Shown here piece after piece: positions 36,130 through 46,507 of a stretch of 64,000 bases of DNA; position 1 is the first letter of the stretch, and each line of letters starts with the position of its first letter. The DNA is from Leekyejoonella antrihumi. GTDB taxonomy: Bacteria; Actinomycetota; Actinomycetes; Actinomycetales; Dermatophilaceae. Where the stretch lies: contig NZ_VCQV01000003.1 of assembly GCF_007845645.1 (NCBI RefSeq), forward strand, positions 124,001-188,000, read 5' to 3'. The notes beneath the pieces are model-generated. The model did not search any database and was not told where the DNA came from. It saw nothing but the letters and a program-made list of their open reading frames with translations. A program made the translations under genes and the position numbers.

Positions 36130-38040
36130 TCAGCGGTGGACGAGGCGCGACAGGCGTCCGGTGAGCGGTGAGACGAGCTGGTCGATCTCGGTGACCTTCA
36201 GGCGCCGCGCCGTGACCACATACACGAGCAGGAATGCGACGCCGGCCACGACCAGGATCAGCAGGTTACTGGCTCGGCTGCTGTCGCCGACGCCGGCGGA
36301 CAGGGCGACCCGCAGCACCAGGGCGACGCCGGTGCCGGCGATCGCCGCGATCCCCAGCCGCCCGTAGGTGTTCGCGACGTCACGGATGGGCATCTCACCC
36401 AGGCGACGGCGCAACCAGAACCACCCGACGGTGGCCTGCACGACGTACGCGATCGATTGAGAGAGGGCGAGGCCCGCGGCCACCCATCGGTCGGGCAGCG
36501 CCAGGCAGGACACGGACAGCGCGACGGTCAAGACGGTGCAGACAAGCTGCATCCAAAAGGGAGTCTTCGCGTCCTCGTAGGCATAGAAGACGCGCTGCAC
36601 CAGCACGCAGATGGTGAAGGGGACCAGGCCGAGCATCATCCCGATCGTCGGATAGCCGTAGGCCATCCGGTTGCCGTTGCCGAAGAGGACGATCACCATC
36701 GGGATGATGAGCACGAGGCAGCCGACGCTCACCGGGATGCTGGCCAGCCCGGAGAGGCGCAGGCCGGTGCGCACGTCGTTGAGCACCTCCTTGGTTCGGC
36801 CGGCGTTCGCCGCCTTCGACATGCGGGTGTACAGCGCGGTGATGAGGCTCAAGGTGACCAGGGAGTGCGGCAGCATGAACAGCATGAAGGCGTTGCTGAA
36901 CGCCTGCTTCCCACCGAATCCGTCGCCGACGGTGCTGATGACGCGGGTGGCGACAAATCCGCTCAGCTGCTGCACGACGACTGCGGCGAAGGCCCACCCG
37001 GCAATGTGTGATGCGGTGCGCAGGCCGACACCGCGGAAGTGGAAGTTGGGGGTGAACCGGTAGCCCACACGACGCATCGGGATGATGAGCACCAGCGCCT
37101 GCACGATGATGCCGAGCGTCGCGGTGCCACCGAGCACGACGATCAGCTGGGTGTCCCAGAAGGCCGGGTTGCCCGCTTGCCCGGGAGTGGAGTGCGCGAT
37201 ACACCACACGATGCCGCCGATCGCGACGATGTTGGCGAGCGCCGGCGACCACATCAGCGGTCCGAAGTTGCTGCGAGCGTTCAGCACCTCTCCGAAGAGG
37301 GCATAGATGCCGTAGAAGAGGATCTGCGGCAGACAGATGAGGGCGAACATCGTGCCCAGGTGCAACCGGGCACTGGAACTGGTCGCATCGCTGTCGAAGA
37401 GCCGGTAGAGGAACGGAGCAACGGCCAGGAAGATCACGGTGACCGCCGCGAGGATCGACAGGGCGAGCGTGAGCAGCCTGTCGGTGTAGCCCTTGCCCCC
37501 GTCTCGATGCAGGAGCGCTCGGGTGATCTGCGGCACGAGGACGGCGTTGATCACGCCACCGGCGAGCAGGATGTAGATCATGTTGGGCAGCGTGTTGGCG
37601 ATGTCGTAGACGTTGCCGCCGACGGTCTGGCCGCCGAACAGCGCCACCAGCAGGACGGTTCGCACCAGTCCGAGGATTCGGGAAACGAAGGTTCCGCCGG
37701 CCATGATCGCGCTCGACCGAGCCACCGACTTGATCCCGGAATCCGTTGCCGGGGCGGTCGGATCGGCTTGTGGGGCCTCCGGCGCGGCAGCGGTGGGCGC
37801 TCTGACCGGCGCAGGGCGGCTTGTCCCGCGTCGGCGACGTCCGCGAGTGTCGATCGTCTGCGGTGCCAGCACGATGTCGGAGTCGCCGAGCACGTCGAGC
37901 GAGGACGCCTCACCCGACCACTCGACATACATCTGCCCGAGGCTGCCGGGCAGATCCGGCATCACCGGTCCCGGGTGCCGGGACGCGCCCCCGTCATAGA
38001 GCTGGCCGAGCGTCGGCCGGCCGGGGTCGCGGTCAGTCAT
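36130..38040 (-). CDS. murJ: Lipid II flippase MurJ (MviN)
   Basis: A 636-residue MOP-superfamily transporter that flips lipid II for peptidoglycan synthesis. A disordered N-terminal extension of about 110 residues (Pro/Ala/Arg-rich) precedes the membrane core, which starts SVARSSAIMAGGTFVSRILG. MurJ motifs include IANTLPNMIYILLAGGVINA and QRVFYAYEDAKTPFWMQ. The pseudokinase half found fused in mycobacteria is absent and is encoded separately beyond a decayed locus. ATG 38040 has AGGAG 6-10 bp upstream and overlaps the stop of the DUF6049 gene. Confidence 0.95.
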   Translation of the reverse strand: MTDRDPGRPTLGQLYDGGASRHPGPVMPDLPGSLGQMYVEWSGEASSLDVLGDSDIVLAPQTIDTRGRRRRGTSRPAPVRAPTAAAPEAPQADPTAPATDSGIKSVARSSAIMAGGTFVSRILGLVRTVLLVALFGGQTVGGNVYDIANTLPNMIYILLAGGVINAVLVPQITRALLHRDGGKGYTDRLLTLALSILAAVTVIFLAVAPFLYRLFDSDATSSSARLHLGTMFALICLPQILFYGIYALFGEVLNARSNFGPLMWSPALANIVAIGGIVWCIAHSTPGQAGNPAFWDTQLIVVLGGTATLGIIVQALVLIIPMRRVGYRFTPNFHFRGVGLRTASHIAGWAFAAVVVQQLSGFVATRVISTVGDGFGGKQAFSNAFMLFMLPHSLVTLSLITALYTRMSKAANAGRTKEVLNDVRTGLRLSGLASIPVSVGCLVLIIPMVIVLFGNGNRMAYGYPTIGMMLGLVPFTICVLVQRVFYAYEDAKTPFWMQLVCTVLTVALSVSCLALPDRWVAAGLALSQSIAYVVQATVGWFWLRRRLGEMPIRDVANTYGRLGIAAIAGTGVALVLRVALSAGVGDSSRASNLLILVVAGVAFLLVYVVTARRLKVTEIDQLVSPLTGRLSRLVHR

Positions 38041-40288
38041 GCTCTCCTGCCTTCGGTGTCTCGGGTCGTGCGCGGTCATCGGTCGCGTCCGAGCCCGGGG
38101 CGGTCACCGTCCGTGGGCCGCGCCACAGGCTGCGGATCAGCCCGACCACCAAGACCAGCCCGGCCACAATACCCAGGACCCAGTAGATCCACGAGGAGGT
38201 GGGCCGTACGTTGATCTGCAGCTGGGTGGGCTCACCGAACCTTGCCCCCAGCGGGAGTCCGTCCGGGGTGGTCAGCACCGCATCGATCGGCACCTTGCCC
38301 GCGGCCACCGCCTTCACCTCGAAGCGCACGGTGCTGCGAGAGGACGCCGCGATCGCCATCCGGTGGTCGGGCTTGGGGATACGCAGCAGGAACCTGCGCG
38401 GATTCATCGACAGGTCGACGTCCTTCACCGAGCGGTTGAGTCCGTTGACGACGGTGACGGTGAGCTGACCGGAGTTGGCGAAGAAGTTGACGGTCGAGGG
38501 GATGACGGAGATCTTGCGACGCATGGCCTGCACCGCATCGGAGTCGACCCGGACGACGGTGGCCAAGGCGGACGAATGACCGCGCCACCTGGTCGACCCC
38601 ATGGCGTCGAAGGATTGGGTGCGAGCGGTGACGACGTCTTTGGAGTCGACCAGGATGCTCCCCAGACCCCGCATCACCCGCCGGTCGTGGGTGATGCGAG
38701 ACAGAGTCGCGGCGTTGATCGGCGAGCGGGTTCCGGCCGGCGTGGGCGCCCCTGACACCGGCTTGGCCACGACCTTCGCGTCGACGAAGGTCGGGACGTG
38801 GCTCAGGGCACCGGTTCCGCTGGTCGGCGCAAGCCAAGGCGCGTTCTCGATGAGCGTGATCGCCTCCGCCAGCTGCGCGGGAGGTGTGGCATCCTCCCGC
38901 GGCAGCACCGCTGCAAGGGACCGGGCGGTGCCGGGACTCTGCTGGTAGATCGCGGCGGTCCGCGCCATGAACCGCTGCGCCGCCAGCAGGGGTGAGGTTG
39001 CCGAGGTGGACAGCGTCGACGAGAGGGTCGCGTCGTACACCAGCGTGCCGGAGCTGCCCGCGACCCGCCGGGTCGCGTCGGGGGTCACCCCGGTCAGCGA
39101 CGCCACACTGCCGTCCGGCACCAGCAGCCTCGGGTCGGTGCCCGTCGCGCGCTTCCAGGTCGAGGAGATCGCAGCGGCCTGGGTCGACCCGATCGCCGGG
39201 TCGGGCCAGGCGACGGTGACATCACTGATCTTGCGCAACGCGGTGGGTAGGCGGCGCTGGAGGTCTCGGGTCAGCAGGGCCTGGCCGGCGGAACCGGAGC
39301 CGGCGAGCACGGTGAGGTCCGGATCGTCATACGGCGTCCACCAGATCGTGCTGGTCGTCGCGAGCGTCTGCAGGCGGCCCAGCAGGGTCGTCGCCAGGGC
39401 GTCCACCGGGTCGGTGTTGGCCGCCGCACTGGTTGTCGGCGTGCTACCCGGCAGCTGGCTTCCGGTGCCGTCGCTGGTCGTGGGTGGGGCTGTGCTGACC
39501 GGTGCGGAGCTCGACGAGGCGGTGTCACCGGGCGGTGTCGACGAGGGAGTGCTGGTCGAACCGGGCTGGGGTGCCTTGGGCAGGTTGTCGTCCGCCCCAA
39601 CGGGAGCCTGCACGATAGACGGGTCGACCACCCACGTGACCGGGAGCGCGCCGAGGTCGGAGATGAGCTGGTCGATTCGCGACCCCGGCCCGATGGCCCG
39701 CGTCCACGCCGCGGTGCGCGCGGACCCCGAGGGGCCGTACAGAGCGGGATCCGCCGGAAGCGTCAACGGGACGACGATCGAGGACCGCAGCGGGCTGGTC
39801 GGGGTCTTCTTCGACCACTCCAGGGTGGTGCGGACCGGGCTCGCGTTGAACCCCGTGCCGGTCACCTGGATGGTCATCGGCAGCGAGGCCAGGTTGTAGG
39901 CGTAGTTCAGCGTGCCCTTGGCGATGGTCACCGAGAACTGCCTCGTGGCCCCGGCTGCGATCGAGCCGATGGTCTTGCCGCCGACCTTGGGGGTCGCGCG
40001 AGGCAGCGTGCCCGCACTCCAGTCCTGGACCCGGGTGGTGGTGTCGAGCAGCTGCGGGCTCACGCCGATGCCGACCTTCACCGCGGACACGTCGGCGTCG
40101 GACTGGTTGGTGACGGATCCGGTGATGGTCAGCGGGGTGTCCGGGCCGGCGATGGCGGGGGACATCGACTCGACGTCCACGGAGACGGGGGAGGCCCCCG
40201 CGGCCAGGGCGGACGGCATACCGCCGAACAGGCAGCACCCCAGAGTGAGGAGGATCGTCACGATGGCGACCAGACGGCGGGCAGTCAC
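38033..40288 (-). CDS. DUF6049 secreted/membrane-anchored protein
   Basis: A 751-residue protein with a signal peptide (LVAIVTILLTLGCCLFGGMPSALA), a long extracytoplasmic region and one C-terminal membrane helix (WIYWVLGIVAGLVLVVGLI) followed by a charged tail. A Ser/Thr/Pro-rich insert lies near residues 240-290. It corresponds in position and layout to the conserved actinobacterial gene between the MutT4-type NUDIX gene and murJ. The family's role is unknown; the location suggests assistance to peptidoglycan precursor export. Translation is coupled to murJ by an 8-bp overlap. Confidence 0.88.
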   Translation of the reverse strand: MTARRLVAIVTILLTLGCCLFGGMPSALAAGASPVSVDVESMSPAIAGPDTPLTITGSVTNQSDADVSAVKVGIGVSPQLLDTTTRVQDWSAGTLPRATPKVGGKTIGSIAAGATRQFSVTIAKGTLNYAYNLASLPMTIQVTGTGFNASPVRTTLEWSKKTPTSPLRSSIVVPLTLPADPALYGPSGSARTAAWTRAIGPGSRIDQLISDLGALPVTWVVDPSIVQAPVGADDNLPKAPQPGSTSTPSSTPPGDTASSSSAPVSTAPPTTSDGTGSQLPGSTPTTSAAANTDPVDALATTLLGRLQTLATTSTIWWTPYDDPDLTVLAGSGSAGQALLTRDLQRRLPTALRKISDVTVAWPDPAIGSTQAAAISSTWKRATGTDPRLLVPDGSVASLTGVTPDATRRVAGSSGTLVYDATLSSTLSTSATSPLLAAQRFMARTAAIYQQSPGTARSLAAVLPREDATPPAQLAEAITLIENAPWLAPTSGTGALSHVPTFVDAKVVAKPVSGAPTPAGTRSPINAATLSRITHDRRVMRGLGSILVDSKDVVTARTQSFDAMGSTRWRGHSSALATVVRVDSDAVQAMRRKISVIPSTVNFFANSGQLTVTVVNGLNRSVKDVDLSMNPRRFLLRIPKPDHRMAIAASSRSTVRFEVKAVAAGKVPIDAVLTTPDGLPLGARFGEPTQLQINVRPTSSWIYWVLGIVAGLVLVVGLIRSLWRGPRTVTAPGSDATDDRARPETPKAGEHD

Positions 40289-40291
40289 GGA

Positions 40292-40777
40292 CTAGACGGT
40301 CCCGGCGAGCCGTTGCCACGCGGTGTGCGCGATTCGTCGCTCGTTGGGGAAGGTCAGTTGGTCGTTCACCTGATCCAGCCGGAACCATTGCGCGTCGATC
40401 GCCTCGTGATCCGGATCGCCCTCGATGCTGATCTCACCGCCGAGTGCCTCGAGCAGGTAGTGGTAGACCTTCTTGTGGACCCGGAACTGCGGGGTGCTGA
40501 ACCAGTAGTCGATCGTTCCCAGCGTGAGCAGGGCCTGGCCGACGATCCCGGTCTCCTCGGCCACTTCGCGCACTGCGGTCTCCACCAGGGTCTCGCCGGG
40601 TTCAACATGGCCTTTGGGCAGGCACCACTCCAGGCGCCCGGCCCTATTGTGTCGTGCGATCAGGGCGATCCATGCCGCGCCACCGGCGACATCGATGATC
40701 ACGCCGCCCGCCGAGATCTCCTCCAGCGACGGCAGTCGGCGGACCTGCCGACCGGTACGCGGAGGATGGAGGCTCAT
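40292..40777 (-). CDS. NUDIX hydrolase (MutT4-like)
   Basis: A 161-residue hydrolase of nucleoside-diphosphate-linked compounds. The NUDIX box is complete: GHVEPGETLVETAVREVAEE followed by TGI, with the catalytic glutamates in REVAEETG. It lies immediately upstream of the DUF6049 gene and divergent from pcnA, matching the mycobacterial mutT4 position. Substrate cannot be told from sequence. ATG 40777. Confidence 0.93.
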   Translation of the reverse strand: MSLHPPRTGRQVRRLPSLEEISAGGVIIDVAGGAAWIALIARHNRAGRLEWCLPKGHVEPGETLVETAVREVAEETGIVGQALLTLGTIDYWFSTPQFRVHKKVYHYLLEALGGEISIEGDPDHEAIDAQWFRLDQVNDQLTFPNERRIAHTAWQRLAGTV

Positions 40778-40835
40778 TTGGTCACTGTAACCAGCGCGCC
40801 TTGGGGATGCTCGGACGTTCCCCTAACCTTGGCGA

Positions 40836-42332
40836 GTGCAAAGCCCTTCGCCCGACCCTGGACCCGATGACCTTTCGGTGCTGTTGCGCCGGGCCGTCAG
40901 CCACCTCGCACCGGTACTGCCGCTGCTGCAGGAGGTGGGTCAGCTCTTCACCGGCGCGGGCCACGAGCTGGCTCTCGTCGGGGGGCCGGTGCGCGATGCC
41001 TTCCTGGGCCGCACGTCCGGCGATCTGGACCTGACGACGTCCGCACCGCCCGATGAGATCGAGCGGCTGCTCAAGCCGTGGGCGTCCACGACGTGGGACC
41101 TCGGGCGAGCGTTCGGCACGATCGGCGCGCGCAAGGGCGACGCAGTCTTGGAGATCACCACCTACCGGGCCGACGCCTACGACCGCACCTCCAGAAAGCC
41201 GCAGGTGCGGTTCGGCGACCGGCTGGAGGATGACCTGGTCCGGCGGGACTTCACCATGAACGCGATGGCCATGCGGCTGCCCGACCTGGAGTTCATCGAC
41301 CCGCACGATGGCCTCGCGGCGCTGGCGGAGCGCACCCTGCGCACCCCGGCCACCCCGACGGAGTCCTTCGCCGACGATCCGTTGCGGATGATGCGGGCCG
41401 CGCGGTTCACCTCGCAGCTGGGTGTGCAGGTTGCCCCAGAGGTCCAGGCGGCCATGCGGGAGCTGGCCGACCGGCTGACGATGGTCTCGGCGGAGCGGGT
41501 CCGGGACGAGCTGGTCAAGCTGCTGCTCACGTCGGCGCCGCGGCCCGGTCTGACTCTGCTGGTCGACACCGGTCTCTCGGACATCATGCTGCCCGAGCTG
41601 CCCGCCCTCCAGTTGGAGATCGACGAGCATCACCGGCACAAGGACGTCTACCAGCACTCCCTCACGGTGCTCGAGCAGGCAATCGACCTCGAAGGCCCGC
41701 GGGTCGTGCCCGGGCTGGGCACCGTGGAACCCGTCGACGGGCCGGACCTGGTCCTGCGGCTGGCCGCCCTGCTGCACGACATCGGCAAGCCGGCGACTCG
41801 GCGGTTCGAGAGGGCCGGTGGTGTCTCCTTCCACCACCATGAGCTGGTCGGGGCCAAGCTGGCCCGCAAGCGGCTGCGCGAGCTGCGCTTCGACAAGGAC
41901 ACCATCAAGGCCGTGACCAAGCTCATCGAGCTGCACCTGCGGTTCCACGGATACGGCGACGGGGAGTGGACGGATTCGGCGGTGCGGCGCTACATCACCG
42001 ACTCCGGGCCGTTGCTGAGCCGGCTGCATCTGCTGACCCGGTCCGACTGCACCACCCGAAACCGGCGCAAGGCAACGCTGCTCTCCCAAACCTACGACTC
42101 CCTGGAGACGCGGATCGTCGCCCTGCAGGAGCAGGAAGAGCTGGACGCGGTGCGCCCGGAGCTGAACGGCAACCAGATCGCCGAGGTGCTCGGGATCGCG
42201 CCCGGCCCGGTGCTCGGGCGGGCCTATAAGCACCTGCTCGCCCACCGGCTGGACAACGGACCGGTGGGCGAGCAGGAGGCGGCGGCGGAGCTGCGGCGCT
42301 GGTGGGCGCAGCAGCCGGAGGCCGGCAAGTAG
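40836..42332 (+). CDS. CCA tRNA nucleotidyltransferase
   Basis: A 498-residue class II nucleotidyltransferase (annotated pcnA/cca in Actinobacteria) that adds or repairs the CCA end of tRNAs. The catalytic head has LALVGGPVRDAFLGRTSGDL with the metal-binding DLDL, then RDFTMNAMA and the neck motif DDPLRMMRAARFTSQLG. A C-terminal HD domain follows (EHHRHKDVYQHSL, then AALLHDIGKPATR). It reads divergently from the NUDIX gene over a 58-bp gap. GTG 40836. Because most tRNAs may lack an encoded CCA, as tRNA-Ala here does, it should be essential. Confidence 0.95.
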   Translation: MQSPSPDPGPDDLSVLLRRAVSHLAPVLPLLQEVGQLFTGAGHELALVGGPVRDAFLGRTSGDLDLTTSAPPDEIERLLKPWASTTWDLGRAFGTIGARKGDAVLEITTYRADAYDRTSRKPQVRFGDRLEDDLVRRDFTMNAMAMRLPDLEFIDPHDGLAALAERTLRTPATPTESFADDPLRMMRAARFTSQLGVQVAPEVQAAMRELADRLTMVSAERVRDELVKLLLTSAPRPGLTLLVDTGLSDIMLPELPALQLEIDEHHRHKDVYQHSLTVLEQAIDLEGPRVVPGLGTVEPVDGPDLVLRLAALLHDIGKPATRRFERAGGVSFHHHELVGAKLARKRLRELRFDKDTIKAVTKLIELHLRFHGYGDGEWTDSAVRRYITDSGPLLSRLHLLTRSDCTTRNRRKATLLSQTYDSLETRIVALQEQEELDAVRPELNGNQIAEVLGIAPGPVLGRAYKHLLAHRLDNGPVGEQEAAAELRRWWAQQPEAGK

Positions 42333-42351
42333 GGTGGGCCCGGCTGCGGGG

Positions 42352-43020
42352 CTAGTGCCGACCTTCCGCAAGGTACATCAGCGCGGCTCCCACCCGCGGG
42401 TGGATGTGCCCGCCGTCGGTGAGTCCGAGCTTGCTGAAGATCGAGTTGATGTGTTTCTCCACGGCGTGCTGGCTGATGACCAGGTCCGCGGAGATGGCGG
42501 CGTTGGTGCGGCCCTCGGCGACTCCTGCGAGGACCTGTCGTTCTCGTGGAGTCAGCCGGGCGATATTCGGGTCGCCGGCGCGGGTCTTGCCTCGGACCAG
42601 TGATTCGACGACCTTGGGGTCGATGGCGGAGCCTCCGGCGGCGACGGCACGGATCGCTCCGGTCAGCTCGTCCAGGTCCCCGACCCGTTCCTTGAGCAGG
42701 TACCCGCGCCCTTCGGTGCCCTGGGTGAGCAGCTGTTTGACGTAGCCGGGTTCGATGTATTGGCTCAGCAGCAGCACGCCCATGCTGGGGTGTGTGCTGC
42801 GGCAGTGCTGCGCGATGGTCAGCCCTTCGTTGCTGTGACTCGGTGGCATCCGGATGTCGGTAAGGACCACCTGGGGGACCAGGTCGTCGATCGTGCGTAG
42901 CGCGGCGTCCAGGTCGGCGCAGGCTGCGAGCACCTGAATGTCGGTGGACGCGCTGATCATGCGTCGCACTCCCTCGCGCACCAGGAAGTTGTCCTCGGTC
43001 AGAACCACGGTGATGGTCAT
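42352..43020 (-). CDS. NarL/LuxR-type response regulator
   Basis: A 222-residue regulator. The receiver domain (VVLTEDNFLVREGVRRMI) has the phosphoacceptor aspartate in VVLTDIRMPP and a lysine in YLLKERVGD. The C-terminal LuxR helix-turn-helix is LTPRERQVLAGVAEGRTNA with HAVEKHINSIFSKLGL. Its ATG overlaps the stop of the degenerate kinase gene (ATGA), so kinase pair and regulator form one unit. The target is not visible; the divergent collagen-like gene beyond the kinases is a candidate. Confidence 0.93.
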   Translation of the reverse strand: MTITVVLTEDNFLVREGVRRMISASTDIQVLAACADLDAALRTIDDLVPQVVLTDIRMPPSHSNEGLTIAQHCRSTHPSMGVLLLSQYIEPGYVKQLLTQGTEGRGYLLKERVGDLDELTGAIRAVAAGGSAIDPKVVESLVRGKTRAGDPNIARLTPRERQVLAGVAEGRTNAAISADLVISQHAVEKHINSIFSKLGLTDGGHIHPRVGAALMYLAEGRH

Positions 43021-44180
43021 GGTCTCTCCTGCAGCGGGATGACGGCCCGGACGGTGCCGTCTTCGAAGGTGGCCGAACCGTCGTAGGCCTCGATGCGGTC
43101 ACGGATCATGGTGCGGACGGCGTCGGGGATGGGTTCTGTGTGGGCGCCAGTGACGGTCAGCACGGCTTGGTCGCCGGTGGTGGTCAGGCGTACCCGCAGG
43201 GAGTGCGGCTGGGCCGGGATGAGCGCGCCAAGCGCGGTGACCGCACAGAAGTACAGGCAGATCTGGGCGGGGACGGTGAGGACGGGACCCGGGTCGATCT
43301 CGATCCGCGCATCGAGGTCGGCGCGTTCGAGCCAGCCGTCCAGTGCGGCGGCCAGGCCGGAGTCGGCCAGCCGCGGCGGGAAGATGCCGCGGGCGATCAG
43401 GCGTAGCGCGTGCAGCGCCTCCGCGCTGGCGCGCGAGGCGGTCGGAAGGTCGGCGGCGTCGACCAGCGCGACCGCCGACTCGATGTGCCGGACCACCTCC
43501 TGGTCGACCTGGCGGCGCACCCGGGCCTGTTCGTCGCGTCGGGCGGTGAGCAGCCGGTTCCGGGAGGTGGTCAGGTCGTGGGACAAGCCGGCGAGCTCGG
43601 CCTGTCGGCGGCGCAGGTCGTGGGTGAGACGGACCGTTGACAGCGCGATCCCGGCCGGGCCGGCCAGGTCGGTGAGTAGTCGACGGTCGAACGAGCTGGT
43701 CTGCAGGGGGTCGACCTGAACCGCGATCTCGCCGACGTCGGCCCCGCGGTGCTGGACGCCGACGCGTACCGACGTCCCATCGTCGGCCGCGTCCGCCGGC
43801 CAGGACTGGGTCCACTGCTCGCCGTGCGGCATCCAGACCCGTACTTGCGCGCTCGGGCCGCCGACGGCACGTCCGGCGGCCTCGGCGAGGCGCGGGACGA
43901 CCTCGTCCACCGCGACGGTCGAAGCCATCTGCCGCAGCAGGTCGTGGACGGCCTGGTAGGTCTGGGCCCGGTGACCCAGGGCGATGCGGGTAGCCGCCCG
44001 TTCCACCGGTCGGCGAGTCGCCCATAGGGTGAGCGCGACCATGGTCGTCGCGGCCGCGACGACCAGGACGGATGGCGCAGCGGCACCCCCGTAGGCGATG
44101 GCGCCGGCCGTGTAGAGGGTGGCCGCAAGCAGCAGCCGGGCGAAGCTCGTGGCCAGGGCGCGGCGGGTGTCGGTGTTCAT
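43017..44180 (-). CDS. Degenerate histidine-kinase-like protein (pseudokinase)
   Basis: A 387-residue protein with two N-terminal membrane helices, a GAF-like domain (about residues 75-190) and a region resembling the HisKA_3 dimerisation helix. Where the partner kinase has [11 protein letters not shown], this protein has VRRQVDQEVVR: the phosphoaccepting histidine is replaced by aspartate (residue 226). The C-terminal domain lacks the DDGRGF-type ATP motif. It therefore should not autophosphorylate and may act as a sensor or brake in a heterodimer with the upstream kinase. It overlaps both neighbours by ATGA. Confidence 0.75.
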   Translation of the reverse strand: MNTDTRRALATSFARLLLAATLYTAGAIAYGGAAAPSVLVVAAATTMVALTLWATRRPVERAATRIALGHRAQTYQAVHDLLRQMASTVAVDEVVPRLAEAAGRAVGGPSAQVRVWMPHGEQWTQSWPADAADDGTSVRVGVQHRGADVGEIAVQVDPLQTSSFDRRLLTDLAGPAGIALSTVRLTHDLRRRQAELAGLSHDLTTSRNRLLTARRDEQARVRRQVDQEVVRHIESAVALVDAADLPTASRASAEALHALRLIARGIFPPRLADSGLAAALDGWLERADLDARIEIDPGPVLTVPAQICLYFCAVTALGALIPAQPHSLRVRLTTTGDQAVLTVTGAHTEPIPDAVRTMIRDRIEAYDGSATFEDGTVRAVIPLQERP

Positions 44181-46285
44181 GACGGCACCGGGATGCTCGC
44201 CCGCAGGGTGGTTCCGAGGCCGGGCGCGGAGGAGATGCTCAGCGCGCCGCCGACCCCGGCGAGGCGGACCTGCAGGGCCCGCAGCCCTCCTGCCGGGTCG
44301 GCCGAGGCAGGGTCGAAACCTCGACCGTCGTCGGTGACGACCAGCTCCACGCGCTCGGGCCCGGGAAGCAGCGAGACTGTGGCCCTCGTGGCGTGTGCGT
44401 ACTTCGCCACGTTCTGCAAGGATTCCGAGCAGCAGAAGTACACGGCCGCCTCGATTTCCGGGGTCAGGGGTGATTCGGTCACTGCCACGGTGGCTTTGAC
44501 GCCCGAACTCGCGGCGAGCGCGGCCAGGTGGTGCAGCGCTCCGACCAGGCCCTCGTGGACGAGCGTCGGTGGGCGTCCGTCCCCGCACAACTGCCTGACC
44601 GAGGCGCGAGCCTCGGTCAGCATCTCTCGCAACTGCGCGGTTTCCCGGGTCAGGTCCCGCCTCGACGAGCGGGTGTGGGTCAAGGCCCCGACGGTAGCGA
44701 TGGCCGCTACCAGATCCTGCTGAGCCCCGTCGTGCAGGTTGCGTTCCAACCGACGCCGTTCGGTGTCCTGGGCCCGGATCAGGCGCCGACGGGTCTGGCG
44801 AAGCTGCTCGGTCTGCTCGGTGAGCATGGCGACACTTCGGGCCAGCTGCACGGTCAGCAGCGCGTTGTGGACGACCAGTCCGGCGTGCGCGGACAGATCG
44901 GCCAGCAGCACCCGATCGGCGGCGGACGGCTGCCCGTCGACCGCGAGCACGCCCAGCCGATCAGCCTGGTAGGTGACCGGCCAAGCAAGCTCGCGCCCGG
45001 GTGCCGGCCCCTGAGCCGGGTACACCGAGGCAAGCGTCCACTGATCACCCTCGGCCAGCCACAGCGCGGCGGACGGTGCGCGGGTGGCACGCACGGCCAA
45101 CTCGGTCAGCTGGTCGATCTCACCGGTCGGACTCAGGTGCTCCAGACCGCCGACCAGCGAGCTGATCGCCTCGCTCGGAGACAGGTCCTGCCCGAAGACC
45201 ACCCGATTGGCCCACCGCCGCGCCCACACCCGCAACGGTTCGATGAGCACGGCGACCACGGTCAACGTGATGACCGTGGCGAGCATCCCTCCGCCGACGA
45301 GGACGGCACCGACCGTAACCGCCACCACGTAGCCCGCGCCGACGACGCAGGCGATCGCGGCGTAGCTGAGCAGTCCACGCAGTGCCCGGTCCACATCCCA
45401 GAGTCGATACCGAACGATGCTGACGAACAACACGACCGGCACGATCGCGAACACCGCAGGAAACCAGGTCTCGACCCTGACGTCGAACCCGGCCGCGGCG
45501 GCCCAGCCCAGTGCCCCGACCAATCTGCCGGCTAGCCACACCAGCCCAGTTGCCAACGCAGGCAGCAGTGCCCCGGTCAGCAACCGAGTGGTGCGCCGCT
45601 GACCGGGCGGCGTCGCGGGATCGCTCAACCGCATCGACTGTGCTCCGACACCGGCCAACGAGACCACCACACCGAAGAACACGACGAAGAACTGCGGGTG
45701 GGCGATGAAGCTCCCCCGCCAGCTCACGAACGCTACGGCTGCGGTCACCGCGACGACGCCCACCCGCAGCCGACCCGGGCTCACCCGGAGCCGCCGCGGC
45801 AGCGTCCCGTCCGGAAACAGGACCACTGCCCACAGGTAGGCCACCCCCGAGACGATGTGAAAGGCGAAGTGGATCAGCTGGATCGGCCACGGCGTCCCGA
45901 TGATGTCGAACGCGCGGTGGCTGGGCATGTTGAATGTCGCCGCCGTGCCGAGCAGTGCGAACGCGAGCAGCCGGGGCACTCTCGCATCGCCGTGACGGAC
46001 CGCGAGCAGCAGGCCCAGGGCGAAGTTGAGCAGGCTGAACGTGTACTGCAGCACCGCCTGGGCGGTGGTGGTCGTATCGGGGCCCATTCCCCCGGGGAAG
46101 GCCGGATGCAGAATGCGGACGGCGACCTGGCTGTGCGCGGCCCACGCCAGGAGCTGCTCGTGGACCAGGGGGATGTCCGCCGCCAGGGTCGGCGTAATCC
46201 CCAGGACCAGCCAGAGGACCAGCCCACACGCATACGGGACGATCAGGACCCGGAAGCGGACCCCGCCCCAGGATGAGGTGACCAT
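44177..46285 (-). CDS. Membrane sensor histidine kinase (NarX/LuxR type)
   Basis: A 702-residue kinase. About nine hydrophobic segments occupy residues 10-350, followed by a GAF-like domain (370-480), a coiled linker, and the HisKA_3 box [19 protein letters not shown] with the phosphoacceptor histidine near residue 518. The ATPase domain has the N-box [15 protein letters not shown] and the G-box [20 protein letters not shown]. It is the active partner of the degenerate kinase and the NarL-type regulator that follow. ATG 46285 was chosen because the first membrane helix begins soon after. The large membrane domain suggests sensing within or at the membrane. Confidence 0.92.
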   Translation of the reverse strand: MVTSSWGGVRFRVLIVPYACGLVLWLVLGITPTLAADIPLVHEQLLAWAAHSQVAVRILHPAFPGGMGPDTTTTAQAVLQYTFSLLNFALGLLLAVRHGDARVPRLLAFALLGTAATFNMPSHRAFDIIGTPWPIQLIHFAFHIVSGVAYLWAVVLFPDGTLPRRLRVSPGRLRVGVVAVTAAVAFVSWRGSFIAHPQFFVVFFGVVVSLAGVGAQSMRLSDPATPPGQRRTTRLLTGALLPALATGLVWLAGRLVGALGWAAAAGFDVRVETWFPAVFAIVPVVLFVSIVRYRLWDVDRALRGLLSYAAIACVVGAGYVVAVTVGAVLVGGGMLATVITLTVVAVLIEPLRVWARRWANRVVFGQDLSPSEAISSLVGGLEHLSPTGEIDQLTELAVRATRAPSAALWLAEGDQWTLASVYPAQGPAPGRELAWPVTYQADRLGVLAVDGQPSAADRVLLADLSAHAGLVVHNALLTVQLARSVAMLTEQTEQLRQTRRRLIRAQDTERRRLERNLHDGAQQDLVAAIATVGALTHTRSSRRDLTRETAQLREMLTEARASVRQLCGDGRPPTLVHEGLVGALHHLAALAASSGVKATVAVTESPLTPEIEAAVYFCCSESLQNVAKYAHATRATVSLLPGPERVELVVTDDGRGFDPASADPAGGLRALQVRLAGVGGALSISSAPGLGTTLRASIPVPS

Positions 46286-46507
46286 CGCAGGCCCCACGAT
46301 ATCCCTCGGTTGACCCCGGTGGGGGTTGTTCCCCCCACGGCGAGGGGGTGCCTGCACCACCTAGGTAGTTGGGGTGTGCGCACCATCGCTGCCGCCTGGT
46401 GTCCGCGGCCAGAATTGGCAATGGCGCCGGGAGACACCGGCCCCCGGCCCCCGAGAACCGCTCGGAGGGAACGACAGCCGATACTCGGCCCAACCAAGGA
46501 GCACTCC

